DNA of 64,000 bases from Promerops cafer (taxonomy: Eukaryota; Chordata; Aves; Passeriformes; Nectariniidae), in assembly GCA_013398275.1 (NCBI GenBank), contig VZSE01001754.1, positions 262,515 to 326,514 of the forward strand, in the 5' to 3' direction. Each line of letters starts with the position of its first letter. The stretch's first letter is position 1. The notes beneath the pieces were generated by a model. That model had not been told where the DNA came from, ran no database searches, and saw only the letters and a list, made by a program, of their open reading frames with translations. Below, piece after piece: positions 23,351-36,800 of this stretch. Both the position numbers and the translations under genes were made by a program.

Positions 23351-26300
23351 GTAAGCGGACCGCGCTTGGTGTGATCACCCTGTGGCTCTCTCCCTTCCCT
23401 CTGCTCCGTGGGCTCGTGCTCTGCAAACACCTGCGGTGCCCCCGGAGGGACCCCCCAGGGGAGTTGCTGTCAGCAGGGGCTCGTCCCCTGCACACTTTTT
23501 ATCTGCACAGAGGTGCAGGCTCGTGCCCACGTGTGGTGCCTCCTTACCTGTGTGGTTCGGGGCCGTCGCTGGGGATGGAGCGCGGTCACTGCGGCTTTGC
23601 TGGAGTCTCTTAGGCGCAGGTGAACTTCCAGGGGCTTTTCTTGTGCGTGTGTAAAAATACACAGACAATTTTAAAGAAAAGCAACAGCATTCCTCTGTGG
23701 ATCAGAAATACCTCTCCCCTCCTGTAATCCCTCCAGCCTCTTCCCTGTGTATTCCCACTTACAAACTAAACAAACACATCCATTAACTGCCCCGGTGACA
23801 GACGAATGACAGCTCCCAACAGCGAGAGCGTATTTTAGCACTGAGGCTCCAGCAGTTGATCAGATTTCAATAAACAGGTTACCCTTCCAGAGGCAAATTG
23901 AAATACGTTGCCCTGGGAATGATGGGGGTAGGAAAGAAGAAGTTTCTTTTTGGCAAGGTGCTTTTAGCAAAGCTCTGGGATCAGAGTGCGAGGAGCGGTG
24001 GCGCTTCCTGCGTTTTTGCCTGTTTTGGTGGGTGCTGTCCTTAGAATGCCTGAATGGGAATCCAGGCTTTCAGCTCCCCCACCTCTGGTCACAAAGTCGG
24101 GGTTGCATTGTTCCAGGAGAACGGGGGTACAGCTGTAGGATGCAGATTGCTCCAGCTGCAATTCCCAACAGTCTCAGAGTTTCATGAATTGTTGTAAGAC
24201 CTTCAAGTCGTCCAGCGTGAAGGACTTGAGAATTAAAAGGTTTAAACTTTGCCCTTCACTTGGGCTGTAACTTGCCAAAACTAAATCTTGGGGGGTGAGG
24301 GTGGGAAAGGAGAGGGGGAGCATTACTCTGAAAACCCAAGTTTGGTTTAGTGCACTGCTTTTTTTTTTCTTCTTGGCATTGGCTCTCAAGTAAATATTTT
24401 ATGGAGGCAAAAGCACTATAAAATGATTTGGCTGGAAGCTGAATGAAAAAGAAAACAGTATATAGGCTGTAATTCCTGCAAGTCTGAATTCCAGGCAAGG
24501 CTTACAATGGAGACTCAGTTTAAGTTGTGGGCGATGGGCAGCAGTGTATGAATTAAGATGACTTCATGGATGTATATTATTGCAATGGACCTGAGAAGTT
24601 GGTGGAGTTCCGGAAAAGATCTGAAGTGGGCAGGAGAAGACAAAAAGATTCTTGTCTCTGATGTGAGCTGAGTATCGGCTGCTTTACTGGCTGACCCTGT
24701 TTAAATTTGGTTTGCAATTGTCTTGCTCATACCCTTATTGCCCCTGGAAAGTGAAGCGCTGTGGGCTGTTGTCATGTGAAGAAGTGACAGAAAATTAACA
24801 GCAGTAATTTCAGGACATCATTATTTTTCCTGTGGAAAGGTCTTTTAAATATAACTTTGATAGGATCATATTGGTAATTGGATTATTTGAAAACTTTTCA
24901 GAGCTGGAAAAACCCATCCTGTAAATGTATGGAGAGATGGTTCTGGTTATTTAAAATTATCAAGAAATAGAGGTTAAAAGCCAAACCCATGAAAAATGTC
25001 ATTCATTTATGTGCTGATTTAAGAGAGGGGAAGTAGAGAAGAAAAAGGAGTCATTGCTGTGAAAACAGAGAAAAAATTCTGACATTTAAGTCCTGCTTTA
25101 GACCTCCTTAAGGAGGAGAATATTTTTGATAGTGAAGGAGGTAGATGGAAGATCAAACTTTTGAACAGAGATGAGACTCTTCTCAGAACTCTGAAACTTT
25201 GTGCTGACAAATATCTCCAATTGTTAGGTGTTTACGTTGGATAATTTCAGGTTCCTGGAAAAACGTGTCAGGCTTTTCATGTGCCTGCAGAGTTTTTCTG
25301 AACGCCTCATACGAGGGCTTTGGCCACTGGAGATGTGTAAATGTTACCTGCTACAGTCGTGCAGGTTTTATAGGCAGTCCTTCAGCCAAATCTCAGCCTG
25401 AGGTCGTGAGGCTCTTCTCTGGAGGAGGAAGGGCTCTTTGTTTTGGTCAAACAGCATTTAATATCTGTGTCCTGATTGCAGATTAGACATGTGTGGCCCG
25501 AAGTGTGCCAGCACCTCCTGATCCGAGGCATCAGAAGTTAAATAGGTGCTTGCTGGCTGGTGATCAAGTGAGGAGGGTGGCTGAGGAGGCTCTCTGGAAA
25601 AGTGATGGTCCTTCTTTTCTACTCATTTTAGGCAAAAGTAGGTTGTGCTGTAATTAGGGTGTTAATTTGAAGCCCACTGAATGCTGTGCCCGTGCTTGGG
25701 GAAGGGCTGTGCCATGGTGCATCTGCACAAGGGGGCAGAGTTAAGTTGCCCACGCGCTCCAGCTTTGATATTTCCTGACAGTTGAATGCTGAGCTGCAAT
25801 CTTGCATTAAATGTTATGTTGTATTATTTTTACATCTTTATTTAGGTGACACCTTTTAAGGCAAAGGGCCCTGCAGGACTGCAGGAATGACTGGTTGGAT
25901 TTATGCAGCAGGTTTTTTTTTCCACCTCCCAGCAAAAAGGGGCATTTTTCCAGGGTCGGATCTGTGCCTGCTGGCTCTGTCCCACCAATGTATCTCATCA
26001 CTGATGTAGAAGACAGTGTAAAAAAGGGAATATCTTAGTAAACGGAGATAAACTCTTAAGAAAGAGGCAATACCTCTGAAGTATCCAGGCAAAACAGAGA
26101 GCAGGTCTGATTTTAGAGGTACAGGTGGTAGAACTGTCTCTGTTTGAAGGGATTAGGGGTGAGGTAGCTCTGGCTGTGTTTGAACCAATGCTTTTGGGGT
26201 TGAAAGACTTTGACTAAGTGCTTGTGTATACCTGCAAATGCACTGGAATAACCCTTCCAAAAAACTTTCTGGAATAACTCTCAGTGGCCAATCTTATTCC

Positions 26301-26835
26301 AGGCTAAGGATCTCCTGAAGGGAGCCTGCACCAAAAAAGTCTTCCTCGGGAGCTATTTTGGTAGATATCCAAGCCCCTTCTTTCCCTTGTGGCTGAAGAC
26401 TAGAACGCCTGTGTGCTCAAAACCCACTCTTGGAGAACAAAACCTGCGTGCTGTGGTTTTCTGAGGGACTGTGCCTTCAGCTGACAGCCAAGGTGTGGAG
26501 TGGCAGCTTCAGCCTGGTTCCCAGCCGTGCTGGATAATGTCTGTCTGAACCTGGGATAGCAGTGCGGGTCCAGTGGCTCATCCCTCATGTTATTCCATTC
26601 CTGCTCTCTCCAAGCAGCCCCATACTGGGCATAAAAGTCTTCAGTGTCCTGCCCTGGCCCTCCTCTGCAGGGATTAATGCCATCTTGGGTCACTAACCTT
26701 TAGTGACTATGTCCTGCAGCAATGTAGCTCCTGCCACGCCACACCTCCGGTTGGACACAGGTAATACAATCTGATATTTTCCTGCCTATGTTATCTCAGT
26801 GACCGACAACGCAATATTTGTTCCAAATCTGTCAA

Positions 26836-26874
26836 GTTGCCATCATATTCGCGTTGGTGACCGTATATGGTAAC
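26836..26874. promoter_or_regulatory. Inverted pair of RFX-type half-sites
   Basis: GTTGCCAT at 26,836-26,843 faces ATGGTAAC at 26,867-26,874. These are the two half-sites of the X-box bound by RFX factors (known motif roughly GTTNCCATGGNAAC), here separated by 23 bases instead of 0-3. The arms can also pair as an 8-bp stem with one G-T wobble. The surrounding DNA keeps several CpGs, unusual for an intron. Binding is unproven. Confidence 0.35.
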
Positions 26875-27304
26875 ACTGGGATGTGCCTGGCTTGGTCCCG
26901 TGCCTTAAGCAAGATTTTGTATGGTATGTTTAGAAGTTTTTGGTAAGAGCAGTGACCACCCTCCTGTTAGCAAGTAAACTGATATTCTGCTGGAAACTAA
27001 TTAGTTTGGATGTTGATTTCATTTTCGGTGCATTGCGTAGGGAGGGGAAGAACGGGACCTTAATTGCTTTCTGTTCTGGCACTTCTCTGTGCGACCTTGG
27101 CTCGCAAACCTGCTTGGTGTCTGCTTTACAGGGAATTTGCTGATTGGGCCATGTCAAAATTCAATGGTTTCATGCAGAAATAATGTTATGTGCCGTTTTA
27201 GTTTCTCTTAATGTTGAAGGAAAGGGAATAGGATGCTAGAGGTGTTTTTTTATTTCTTGGAAGTTGAGTTTGTTTGTTCTGATGAAAAGAATTCCCATTC
27301 TGTA

Positions 27305-27346
27305 ACTTCGGGGTTTATAAGAGTGAACTTCAGGGTTTATAAGAGT
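27305..27346. repeat. Two-copy 22-bp tandem duplication
   Basis: Two 20-base copies, acttcggggtttataagagt and acttcagggtttataagagt, differ at one position and start 22 bases apart. It is a small local duplication with no known function. Confidence 0.9.
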
Positions 27347-30300
27347 CCTTCAGTAAGCACAGAAAAGATAAATAATGGTAATGTGAGAGAGATGGTTATT
27401 GGCTTCTGTTTTATGCTTTTATTCTTCTTGAGTGGTTGTTACCAGATAGAACGATTAGGTAATTTCTCGCTTGTGAAAGAGAAGCGTGTTCAGATCTAAC
27501 AGCCTGATTCAGATTTTATGAAAGTCACAGTCACATCTTCCGGAGAAGATCAGGGCATTTTTTGGATCTTGCTCTTGGGGAACTTGCTCATGAATAATCT
27601 GTCAGCATGACTTGTACCTAGAGTCAACATGACGATCTAAGAAAATCGTGGTTATTTTTTTAAACACTGGTTCCTCCCTTCTTCTGAGGCCGTCGGCCGC
27701 TTTAAATTGTGGCTGAGTTTAAACATAAAATTCAGTGTGCGTCATACTGGAAAATTAGGGTTGATTTTATTTGTTTTTAATTAGGAATATTACAAAACTC
27801 AGCAAATTGCTCAAATACATCTAGATTTTCCCTAAAGATTTTATAACTCTGTTTTCCAAGTCCATATATTTCTTTGACTTTCATTAAAAGACGGCACAAG
27901 CAGCAAATCCAAATGTCTCTTTTCTGGGATGAACTTGCACACAGCAAAGGCTGGACTCCAAAGCCTGAGTCTTAGCCACAGAAGCAACTTTCATATGCCA
28001 TGAGGTGGTGCTTGAGATATTACAGGAAAGTGTTTTTTTTCAGGAAAAAAATATCATTCAAAATTGAAAAAGAAGTGACACTTCTTCAAGTAGGAACTCC
28101 TTTTTCCAGATTTGGGGCCATTGGTGCCAATTTATTAACTAAAGCTGAAGTTTTTCATTTGACATGAGTTGGCTGCTAGAGCTGATCTTTTCCAATATCC
28201 TCTCTGATAATTCCTTTTTGAGTGTTTGTCTCACCATAAGTGACGCTTATGATACATCTGGGTGCAGAACAGTCGTCATGGAATAGTGTGAGCGCAGTAG
28301 AGTCTGCCTGTGCATTTTTGGATTAATTACTGGAGGAGATAAAAATTTCCACTGGAAGAGAAAAATAATAATGCAGAGATCCTCTTGTGCCTAGGTTGAA
28401 TTAAAAAAACCCCAACAACATTTAGTCATAGCTTTATTTATTCAGTGAGATTTGAACCGGTACATCTGATTTTCCTAAAATGTGAAGCTCCTACTTGTGT
28501 CTGCAGTGACTTGTAAAACCATGTGGCCAAAAGGATCTGTGCAAATGTATCCCAGCATTACAGGAGTTGGTGGAAATGCTCTTTTCTCACATTTCTTTCA
28601 TTATCCTCCTCATTTTGTCTTGTTTCAAGTAATTTGTCTTTCATCTGACCTCTGCCTGTATTTTCTGGTGGGCTGTTCAAGCTAAAATGCATTTGATATT
28701 GTTTGGAACATTTAATTTCGATTTCTATTCCTTATCTTGTTCTCTGTAATCAGCCTTTACTTTGAGCTTTCTCTAATAATAACACCCCCATACCTATTCA
28801 GCTGGGTTCACCTGTTCTAATCTTTTGCAACAAGGTGAAACATTTTTGGTCATATGAGGGACTTTTTGAGACTGGAGCCAGTGTGAATGCAGAAGTTGCA
28901 AAGACCTCTGTCTGATGCAAGTCTGTTCAGTCTGCTACTCTTTCATAGCAACTATGGTACTATGGTAAAAGAAAAATATTTCCAAAAGCAAGCTTGATTA
29001 ATCTGATCATGCTGTCCCGATGTCATGTGAGATAGGCAGATGCAGCCCATGCCGGTTGTGACAGGTTAGGACCTGATTCAGAGCCTGTGAGTGTTGGTGC
29101 TGTGACTCCTACTCACTCCCATCAGCTTTGGATGCATCCCTGAAGGATGAGTTACTCAGATTATCTGTGATACCTACCTCATGTGTGACGGCAGAGGGGA
29201 TGTGGGCTAACTGTGCCACTCGCCTGCTTAACTGCATGGCTTGGACTCACATTTTTTATTCTAGAAAAGCACATTTTGCTGCTACTGACTGCCAGCTCTG
29301 GCTGGAGCGTGCACTGCTGAGGCTGAAAACTATTTGGAAATTCACTGCATAAACTTTGGGTTGCTGCAGAAAAGTTTATCCCCAAAGACAGAGGGCAGTG
29401 TTCTGTGTGTGGAGGGGCTGAAGACTTGCCTGAGTGTTACTTAGTAAGTGAGTGTATGCTGTTTGTTGCCAAATCCTTTCCCATCTCTGATTTTTCCCTT
29501 CTCCCCCCTCTTCCCAGTCAAATAAACCTGGGCTGTGTGCAGTTTGGATGGTTGCTCTGATTACTCAGTGTCCCCTTTGTATCACAGCAGAAACACAGCA
29601 TCCTGCAGGTGCTGCAAGGAATCTGATGCTGTTATTTCAACCCAACCACTCCAATTTTCATGAAGAAATTCAGCCAATAACTCCAGGCTACTTCTTCCAT
29701 TAAGTGTTCAAACTTAATTTTGAGCTTCACTAAGGAAAGAAGAAAAACATAAATTGGGAACAGAGGCTCCTTGGAGCAGGTTAATGTTTCTCAGGATGGC
29801 TGCACCTCAATGCTCAGCTTCTCTACAAGTGGTTTCCAGGTTGATGGGACACAAAATAATTTCTTCTCATATGTGGTAAATTTATTTCATGAGAGATTCA
29901 CACAATCTTGGGTATCCTGTCAAGTGAGTAATGCAAGAGGTCTCATACCCTAGATGACACTTGGGTGGCATTGACTTGGGTATTTTAGGAGCTGTCAATA
30001 TTTGTGCCTGTCAGATAAAAACACAGGAACAGCAGATAAACAGGGAAATGTGGACTTAATTTGTGCAATAGGCATTTTTAAAAATTCATATTCTCCTTGC
30101 TAGGTTTGCTTCACAAGCCCCCTGAACCGATGACCTTAAGAGTTAGGTATTAATGTGGACTGGCACAACATCTCTGTGGTATCTTTGGGCTTGTTAGTTC
30201 TGCCCAGGGTACTGGGAGGTGGAAAAAGCCGGAGAGGAGCGTGGGGGAAGTGCGTTAGCCAACCTCCAAGATAACATTTAGTCCAGGTTAGTTAGTGTAC

Positions 30301-30803
30301 CCCTGCTCTTGAGGCCTACTGGTGCCTGGGAGAGGATCTCAAGCAAGCAGTGTGTGACTTTGAAGGGGATGCTGGGATGCAGCTTTTCCAAGTCTGTGCT
30401 GTAATTCTCTCGTCTCTTGTGTCCTCCCAGATGCCCCCACATACAAGTGGGAGACTTGATTGGCTTTTGACCAATATGTGACTCTGAGTAAAGTCCTTGT
30501 AATGTGAAAGGGATGCTTTCATTGTGCTGGCTACTGTTCTGCTATTGCTTTGTATGGATTTTAATCTCCTTTGTTTTAGGTAGAAGTGAATGGGATGAGG
30601 TGAAATCAACCACAAAGGAGGGAAAAGGGAAAGCTGTTCAGACTCACCAGTCTCTCAAAGCTGCACAAGCCAAAGTGCTGGAGTTAGGCAGCTGCAGATG
30701 CTGGAGCCCTGTGAACAGGTTTCTTTCCCTCCTCCTTCCTCTCTCATAGATGTGTGTGAGTTGGAGTAACAGAGGAAGTTACTTTTCTCGGTGGCCGTTC
30801 TCA

Positions 30804-30839
30804 GATCTGTTAACACAGATCCGTAACTGATCTGTAACT
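30804..30839. repeat. Small inverted repeat followed by tandem copy
   Basis: Perfect 7-base arms GATCTGT (30,804-30,810) and ACAGATC (30,815-30,821) flank TAAC. Overlapping this, the 11-base words gatccgtaact (30,818-30,828) and gatctgtaact (30,829-30,839) lie in tandem. The compact arrangement could be a paired protein-binding site or the product of local slippage. Confidence 0.7.
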
Positions 30840-33800
30840 GCTGGCTAAGCAATGGCGAGTGCCTGATGAGCTACAGGTGTATGAACTGCGTGTCAAGGAT
30901 GGAAGGGTTAATGAGTAACAGGATGAACCTCTGAACATTGTGGAGTATCTCCCCAGGGATACTCCAGACTCTCTGTGGAAGGAAGGAAGGATGCTTGTTT
31001 GTCACTGACCAGTCAGTGTTAAACTGGTGGCTCTAACTCCTGCAAGGTGTGGATACCCTTCAGAGAGAGGGTGCTGTGAGCCACCTTCTGGGTGAATCTA
31101 AATGTTCCCTGTTCTTCTGCAGACTAACACAACATTTTGGTGGCAATAACAGTGTCTCTTTATCCAGACAAGTAATATTGGGAAATGTTTAATGCATTTT
31201 TGGGAAGTTTGAAATGGAAAAACTGGGGAGGAGTTGACAGCTCCTCCAGCATATGGAGATCAGGCTCCATGCTCTGATAAGGTCATTTCATATTTTAATG
31301 TTCAGGGTTGGATTACAAAGGTGATAGTCCCTTTAGGTTCAGTGAGTTGTGGCTGAGTAGGTGTGAGTAGGATTTAAATACATAATCCTACCAGAGAGCA
31401 GAAACTGGAGCCTCGTAAGACCAGGCTGAGTTTCAGTTCTGTGCATGGTGACACCACGTCATGGGAGGGTTCATCACAATCTGCAATAGTTAATAGAGAA
31501 CTAGAATAACAGATCAGAGCTGATGAGTATCTTTCCTCCTCCCTGCTATTCCCAACCAATCAGAAATGCAGTATTGCCAGGTTTAACTTCATTAAGGGCT
31601 AATGAGAGTGAAACTTTCAACTTAATCATGGCCAGGACAGTGAGCAGGTGTTTACTTTGCCTTGTTTGATTGACAAAGAATCATAAACCTCTTAGGGAGA
31701 TATATGCATATACAGGGAACTGGCTTGGGACAGTTGATTGCTAATTGCTGGATTTGTTCTCTGAAGGTGTTTGCCACTGCTCTGAGCACACAGAGTGGGA
31801 TACAAAGAGGCACAAAGAAGTAGTGGAGGATGGTGAGAGCATTTTGCTCAGGAGCTGCAGAAACCATCGGGTGGGGATAGATCAGTGTTTTATCTAGACC
31901 AGAGCAAAGTCCTGCTCGTATTCCTAACGCAGGATGCTTTTCCTGATTTCCTGCCTGCTCAAACACGAGTAGGCCAGAGGATTTGGAGGATTTCAAGGAG
32001 TATTTTGCGATGGTGATGTACACAGGTTTATATTTGTCTTTGGAAATTCATTGGAAACACCAGACTAGTAGTCCTTGTATGCAATTGTTAAAGTAGCCTC
32101 TGGATATTTAAATTGAAGTTAAATTCAGGGCTCTCCTCCCCTTGAGTATTCCTGTTTGGAGGAGGACTGTAGATTCACAGGGTTACTTATCTGTCCCTTA
32201 CTTTACCATTAGTACCAAAGAAGAAAGCTACTGCAAGGTGCTGCTCAAAAGTCATCATAGCAATAGACCTGCATATCTATAATAATTATGACTATTTATT
32301 GAGAGTTTCCAGTACATTAAAAAGAGACCCAAAAAGTGCTGCTCAGCATAGACAGTCTTCCTCTTCTAGATACTGTCAGGAGAAAAAGCTTGTCTTTCTG
32401 AAGGCCACAGACTAAGTGGAGTTCCAAGCTTACTTTTCTTTTATCCTAGAAAATCCAATAAATCCAGTAAATTCTTTCAGTGTGGTCTTCCAAGAGTTTT
32501 TCAACTTGGTCTGACTCACAGATTATTTGAGTGCCATTATAGACTAGGGGTCAAGCAAGTTAATTCCCAGAACAGTATGCTGCCCTGTTTTCAAACTGTG
32601 CTAATCAGGGTTTTGAGTCAAAGCATGGCAGTTTGCTTAGTGAAATTATTTTCCTGTTAGAAAATCACCAATAGGCTCTGACTATTCGTGTTGGCTTTGG
32701 TCACCGGAGCGCTCACATCACATGCAGTGCAAAGCCCCCAGGGATGCAGTCGCTGTGGATCAGGGCACTGGTGGGGGCTCATTTCCCATTTCACAAGATT
32801 GAACTCGTGAAAACAGGCTGAAACCTTATGATAGAAAAGAAACTGTTGCTGTTACATTTCCACCTCTAGCAGGACGGCAGGAGGGCTGTGTGGAGCCTGT
32901 CTGAGCTGTGCATGTCCTTCCCCAGAGGAGACATTTGGTGGAGTTATTTGGTTACCTCTCCCCCTCACCTTTTTGTAATGGGCTCTTGTTTACTTTTTCC
33001 TCCTCCTTCCCCGAAGCTTATTAGCACTGTTTAGGCAGAGGAAATGAATTAACATAATTTACTGTTGTTTAGAACAAGACACATTCCCTGCATGTATGTA
33101 TACACACGCTGGCATTCGCCCTCCCAGCGCTGTGCAAAGGAGCGTGTTTACAGAGTCTGGCTCCATTTAGGGAGAACAATACCCTGATTATAGAGGGCAG
33201 CCTTTTCTTTCCAGAAACCAGAAGGAACCCTTCGCTTCAAGCAGCTACTGCCCCTTGAAGGTGCAGGCATTGTTAGCTGCTGGAAAGGGGGGAATAAATC
33301 TGTTGTGGACACAAACTGGCAGCATTGTTCTCCACGGAAGTTGGTTTAGGGGTGGGGGTGAGGAATGGTGTCAGGATAAACCAAATGCCAAGTGTAAGAT
33401 CTACCAGCGTGCAGCGAGGTGTTGTGACTTCCAATTTAATTTTCAAATAACAGCTGTGAGACTTCATGGGGAATTATTTGGTGCTGCTTGAGCTGGCAAG
33501 GGAGCTGGGGAGGCTGGGTGGGAAGAAAATGGTAGCTGAGTCTCAGAGTGTTTTTGGATGGGATGAGTTGGGTTGAAAGGTGCTGTTATGTGTGAAATGC
33601 TGGTCATTTCTAATTGCAGTCATGCACCTGTGCCTGGTAGATAATGCTGGAGCCGTGTCATATGGAGCATTTGCTTCACATGATGTTGAGAAAGGTCAAG
33701 CACTTGGTTTCTGTCCTGCTGAGTTGGGTCATTAGATGCACAAATAGGACTCCCCTTCCTTTGCCTGGCTGCAGCCGCTCAGATCCTCGCAGTAAATCCT

Positions 33801-36800
33801 TCTCAGGTGTGATTTCATGGCAGCTGAAGATGACTGAACTTGACCCCATCACTGGCCTGTCCTTGTCCTCCTTTGCTCCCAGCCTGGTAACTCCCTTGTG
33901 CCAGGGGGCGAGCTCCTCTGACCTTGCTGTGGATGTTTTGGGGAGGAAACTTGGGCAAGAAGCCAACCTGGAAAAAAATGTGGTGGTTTAAATTCTTAGA
34001 GGAGCTTGGGCTGAGCTTGTGGAATATCGCAGTGTCTCCACAGGCAGCAAGTCCTTTCTCCTGTTCCCACTTATGGCAGGAAGGCTCAGTGATTTGAAGG
34101 ACTGGATATTTACGGGAACATTTATAAAATTACTCTTTAGGAATCTCAAATGCATCAAGGTCCACAGGGCAAAATGTATCATAGCCTGGGAGCAGTGAAT
34201 GTGAAGACTGAAAAGTCATGTTGGGCTCTTGGTTCAGCTCAGGGGCAGTGCATCGCTGGACCTTCTGCACTGGGAGATTGCATCTTTCACACTCTGCATC
34301 ATGACAATTTTATGTTTGTCTCAATGATCCCTTGAAATTTGGAGTACTTTATAGGGAAATGGTTGATATCTTCCTTCCGCTGTCTCTGCTGTTGTCTTCT
34401 GAGGCAGAAGGATCATTTTGGGGAAAGGGAAAATGGCATGAATGAAGTTAATTCTGTCAGTGTTTGCTGGCCTGCCTATGGCATTGCCTGCTGCAAGGAA
34501 AGAGCTGTTCCATGAGGAGCACAGTGGCCAGCAAAGGTGGCTGCAACCAGTGCTGCTGGTGACCAGGTGTTCCCTCTGGTCCAGTCACAGTGTATATCCA
34601 CTCTGGAGCCAAGGTGAATGTGGGATGTCACCCAGAAGTTTCTCCTCAAGCTTGGCTTTGTCTCTACAAAACTTCTGACTACTGGCACCGCTTCAGCAGG
34701 TTGCAAAAATAAGGCAGAGAAAACAACTTTGACAAAATACTCCATGTGGGTGAAAATATTTTTATATAGGGAGAATAACAGAGCCAACAGGCTAAACAGG
34801 TAACGCTGCAGGGCTGCATCAACAACACTTTTAGGGGATTTCTGGAAGGGGCTGTTTATGTTGGCCAGTGAGATGTGGTACAGGAGTTCTGTCCAGGAGT
34901 GACTGACACATGTCTAACCTTCTGAAACATGACCCAGCACCCTGGAGAAGCTGTGGCTTTTGCCACTTGATTGAGGTTTTGTAAAGGGGGAAAGATCCTG
35001 GGGTATATATCAGTATCCATATGAAGGCTGCTGGGGTTACACTGCCTTGGAAGACTGAACTCTAGTACAGGTGTGAAAATCAGAACCTGGTTCTCAATAA
35101 CTCTATCTATTGAAAGAAAAATAATTTTTTTTTTTCTTAAATATGCTTTAAAATCTGCCAAACCTTCCTGTACCTGGACAATGGGTCCCTCTTGGGCAAT
35201 GCAAGAGGGACAAGTGTAGGTTCCCATGCTGGCTCATGGACTGCAAGAAGCACAACAGGAACAGGGCAGTAAGAACCACTCCAGGGTCCATCCCTGCATC
35301 TGTGATGGCTTTAAACTGAGAGTGTGAGGTGGGTGGTGATCTGGGGAAAATGTGAATCTTGGCAACAGTCCCTGCCTGATTCAAAATATCTGGGAAACAC
35401 TGAGCTGGGAGGTTGAATATACATCTCTGGGGTTTCTTTCTCCAGAAGGAAAAACAGCATCAGACTTTCACTGAGACAAGTGTTTGAAATAAAAAAAGGG
35501 AACAGCTTAGTTATCAGACACTAACTGAAATAACAGCAGTGAGGAATAACTCTGAATGAATTTTAATGGCATTTTGATTTGGATCTTTTTCTTTGTGTAC
35601 TTACAGGCGCTTTCCCTTTTACCTCTGCAAGGGTAAGGCAGATACTGTAAAGTGCAAAATAACCCCAAACTGCAAACCTAATAACTTGTCTGAGGGAGAT
35701 GAAAAATGCTACAAAGTAATTGAACAGGTTTTCTGCTGTAATTAACCCAGTGTTAAAACTGATTCAGGGCCTTCTGTCTGTGGCATGTGTTGGAGGGTAT
35801 TTACAAGATAGATATTAAGGTAGAGCTTGAGGAGGACTGCAACATCTGAGATATTTAATATTGCTCTCAGAGAGCAGGTCAGCAAGTGAGCAGTGGTTTT
35901 GGTTGGTACAATGAATACAGCATAAGGCAAAGTTGTTATTATAGCTGGTGTGATTTTATTACTATTTTTTTTTAGATTGGGGTTAGTGCCTGGAAGTCCT
36001 CATGGCACCAAAGCGCTGTAGTTGTGGTAAGGGCTGTCAAACTCAGAATGAAGAACAGACAGCTACAGCGTTAAATGTAGCAGCTCTTTGGATAGAGACT
36101 TTGTTTTACTCTGACAGAGGGCCCCTCCAAAACCAGACCTGTTGGTCAACTGAGTTTTATTTACCACATACTGCTCAGAACGATGAGGTACCTTTGCACC
36201 CTGTACAAAGCAGATGTTGCCCTGATAAGGGTTTCTTGCTGCTGCTACAATACAGACCCACCAGGCCAATAATTCTGTCCCCAAACCTTGTTTCAGTGCC
36301 CGAGGTGAAACAGATGCAAAACTTGTTCCTGCACAGGCTTGAGCCTTGCACTGAACACCCACCGTGGTTCACATGCATGAACTGCAAGTTCAGTTGTCCC
36401 CTCTCTGCTGGGCACGAGGCACCACTGACTTCAGGGAGAGATGGCATTACCCTATGCTTATTTTTTATGGAAACAACCATCAAAAGTCCTGGAATGAAAA
36501 AAAAAATACACAGATTATTCAAGCATTATTACTGTTATTATCATCCTCGTCATCATCGAAGTGTCTTCATCTGTGCTACCAACAAGGTCTGACTGTTCCC
36601 AAGCATTGCTCCACATCCTGCTGGGGCCCACCATGGGTTTCCACATTCTAGAAAGGTGGAAAGAACAGCCAACCTAAAATCTGGGAGAAGGAAAGAGAGT
36701 TGAGAGAGGCAAATTTTCACACAGTCACAGAAAAAGAGATCTTCCAAAAGATTTCATTTTCCTTACAAAGGCTTCTGGTGGTTGTTGAAAGGGCATTTCA

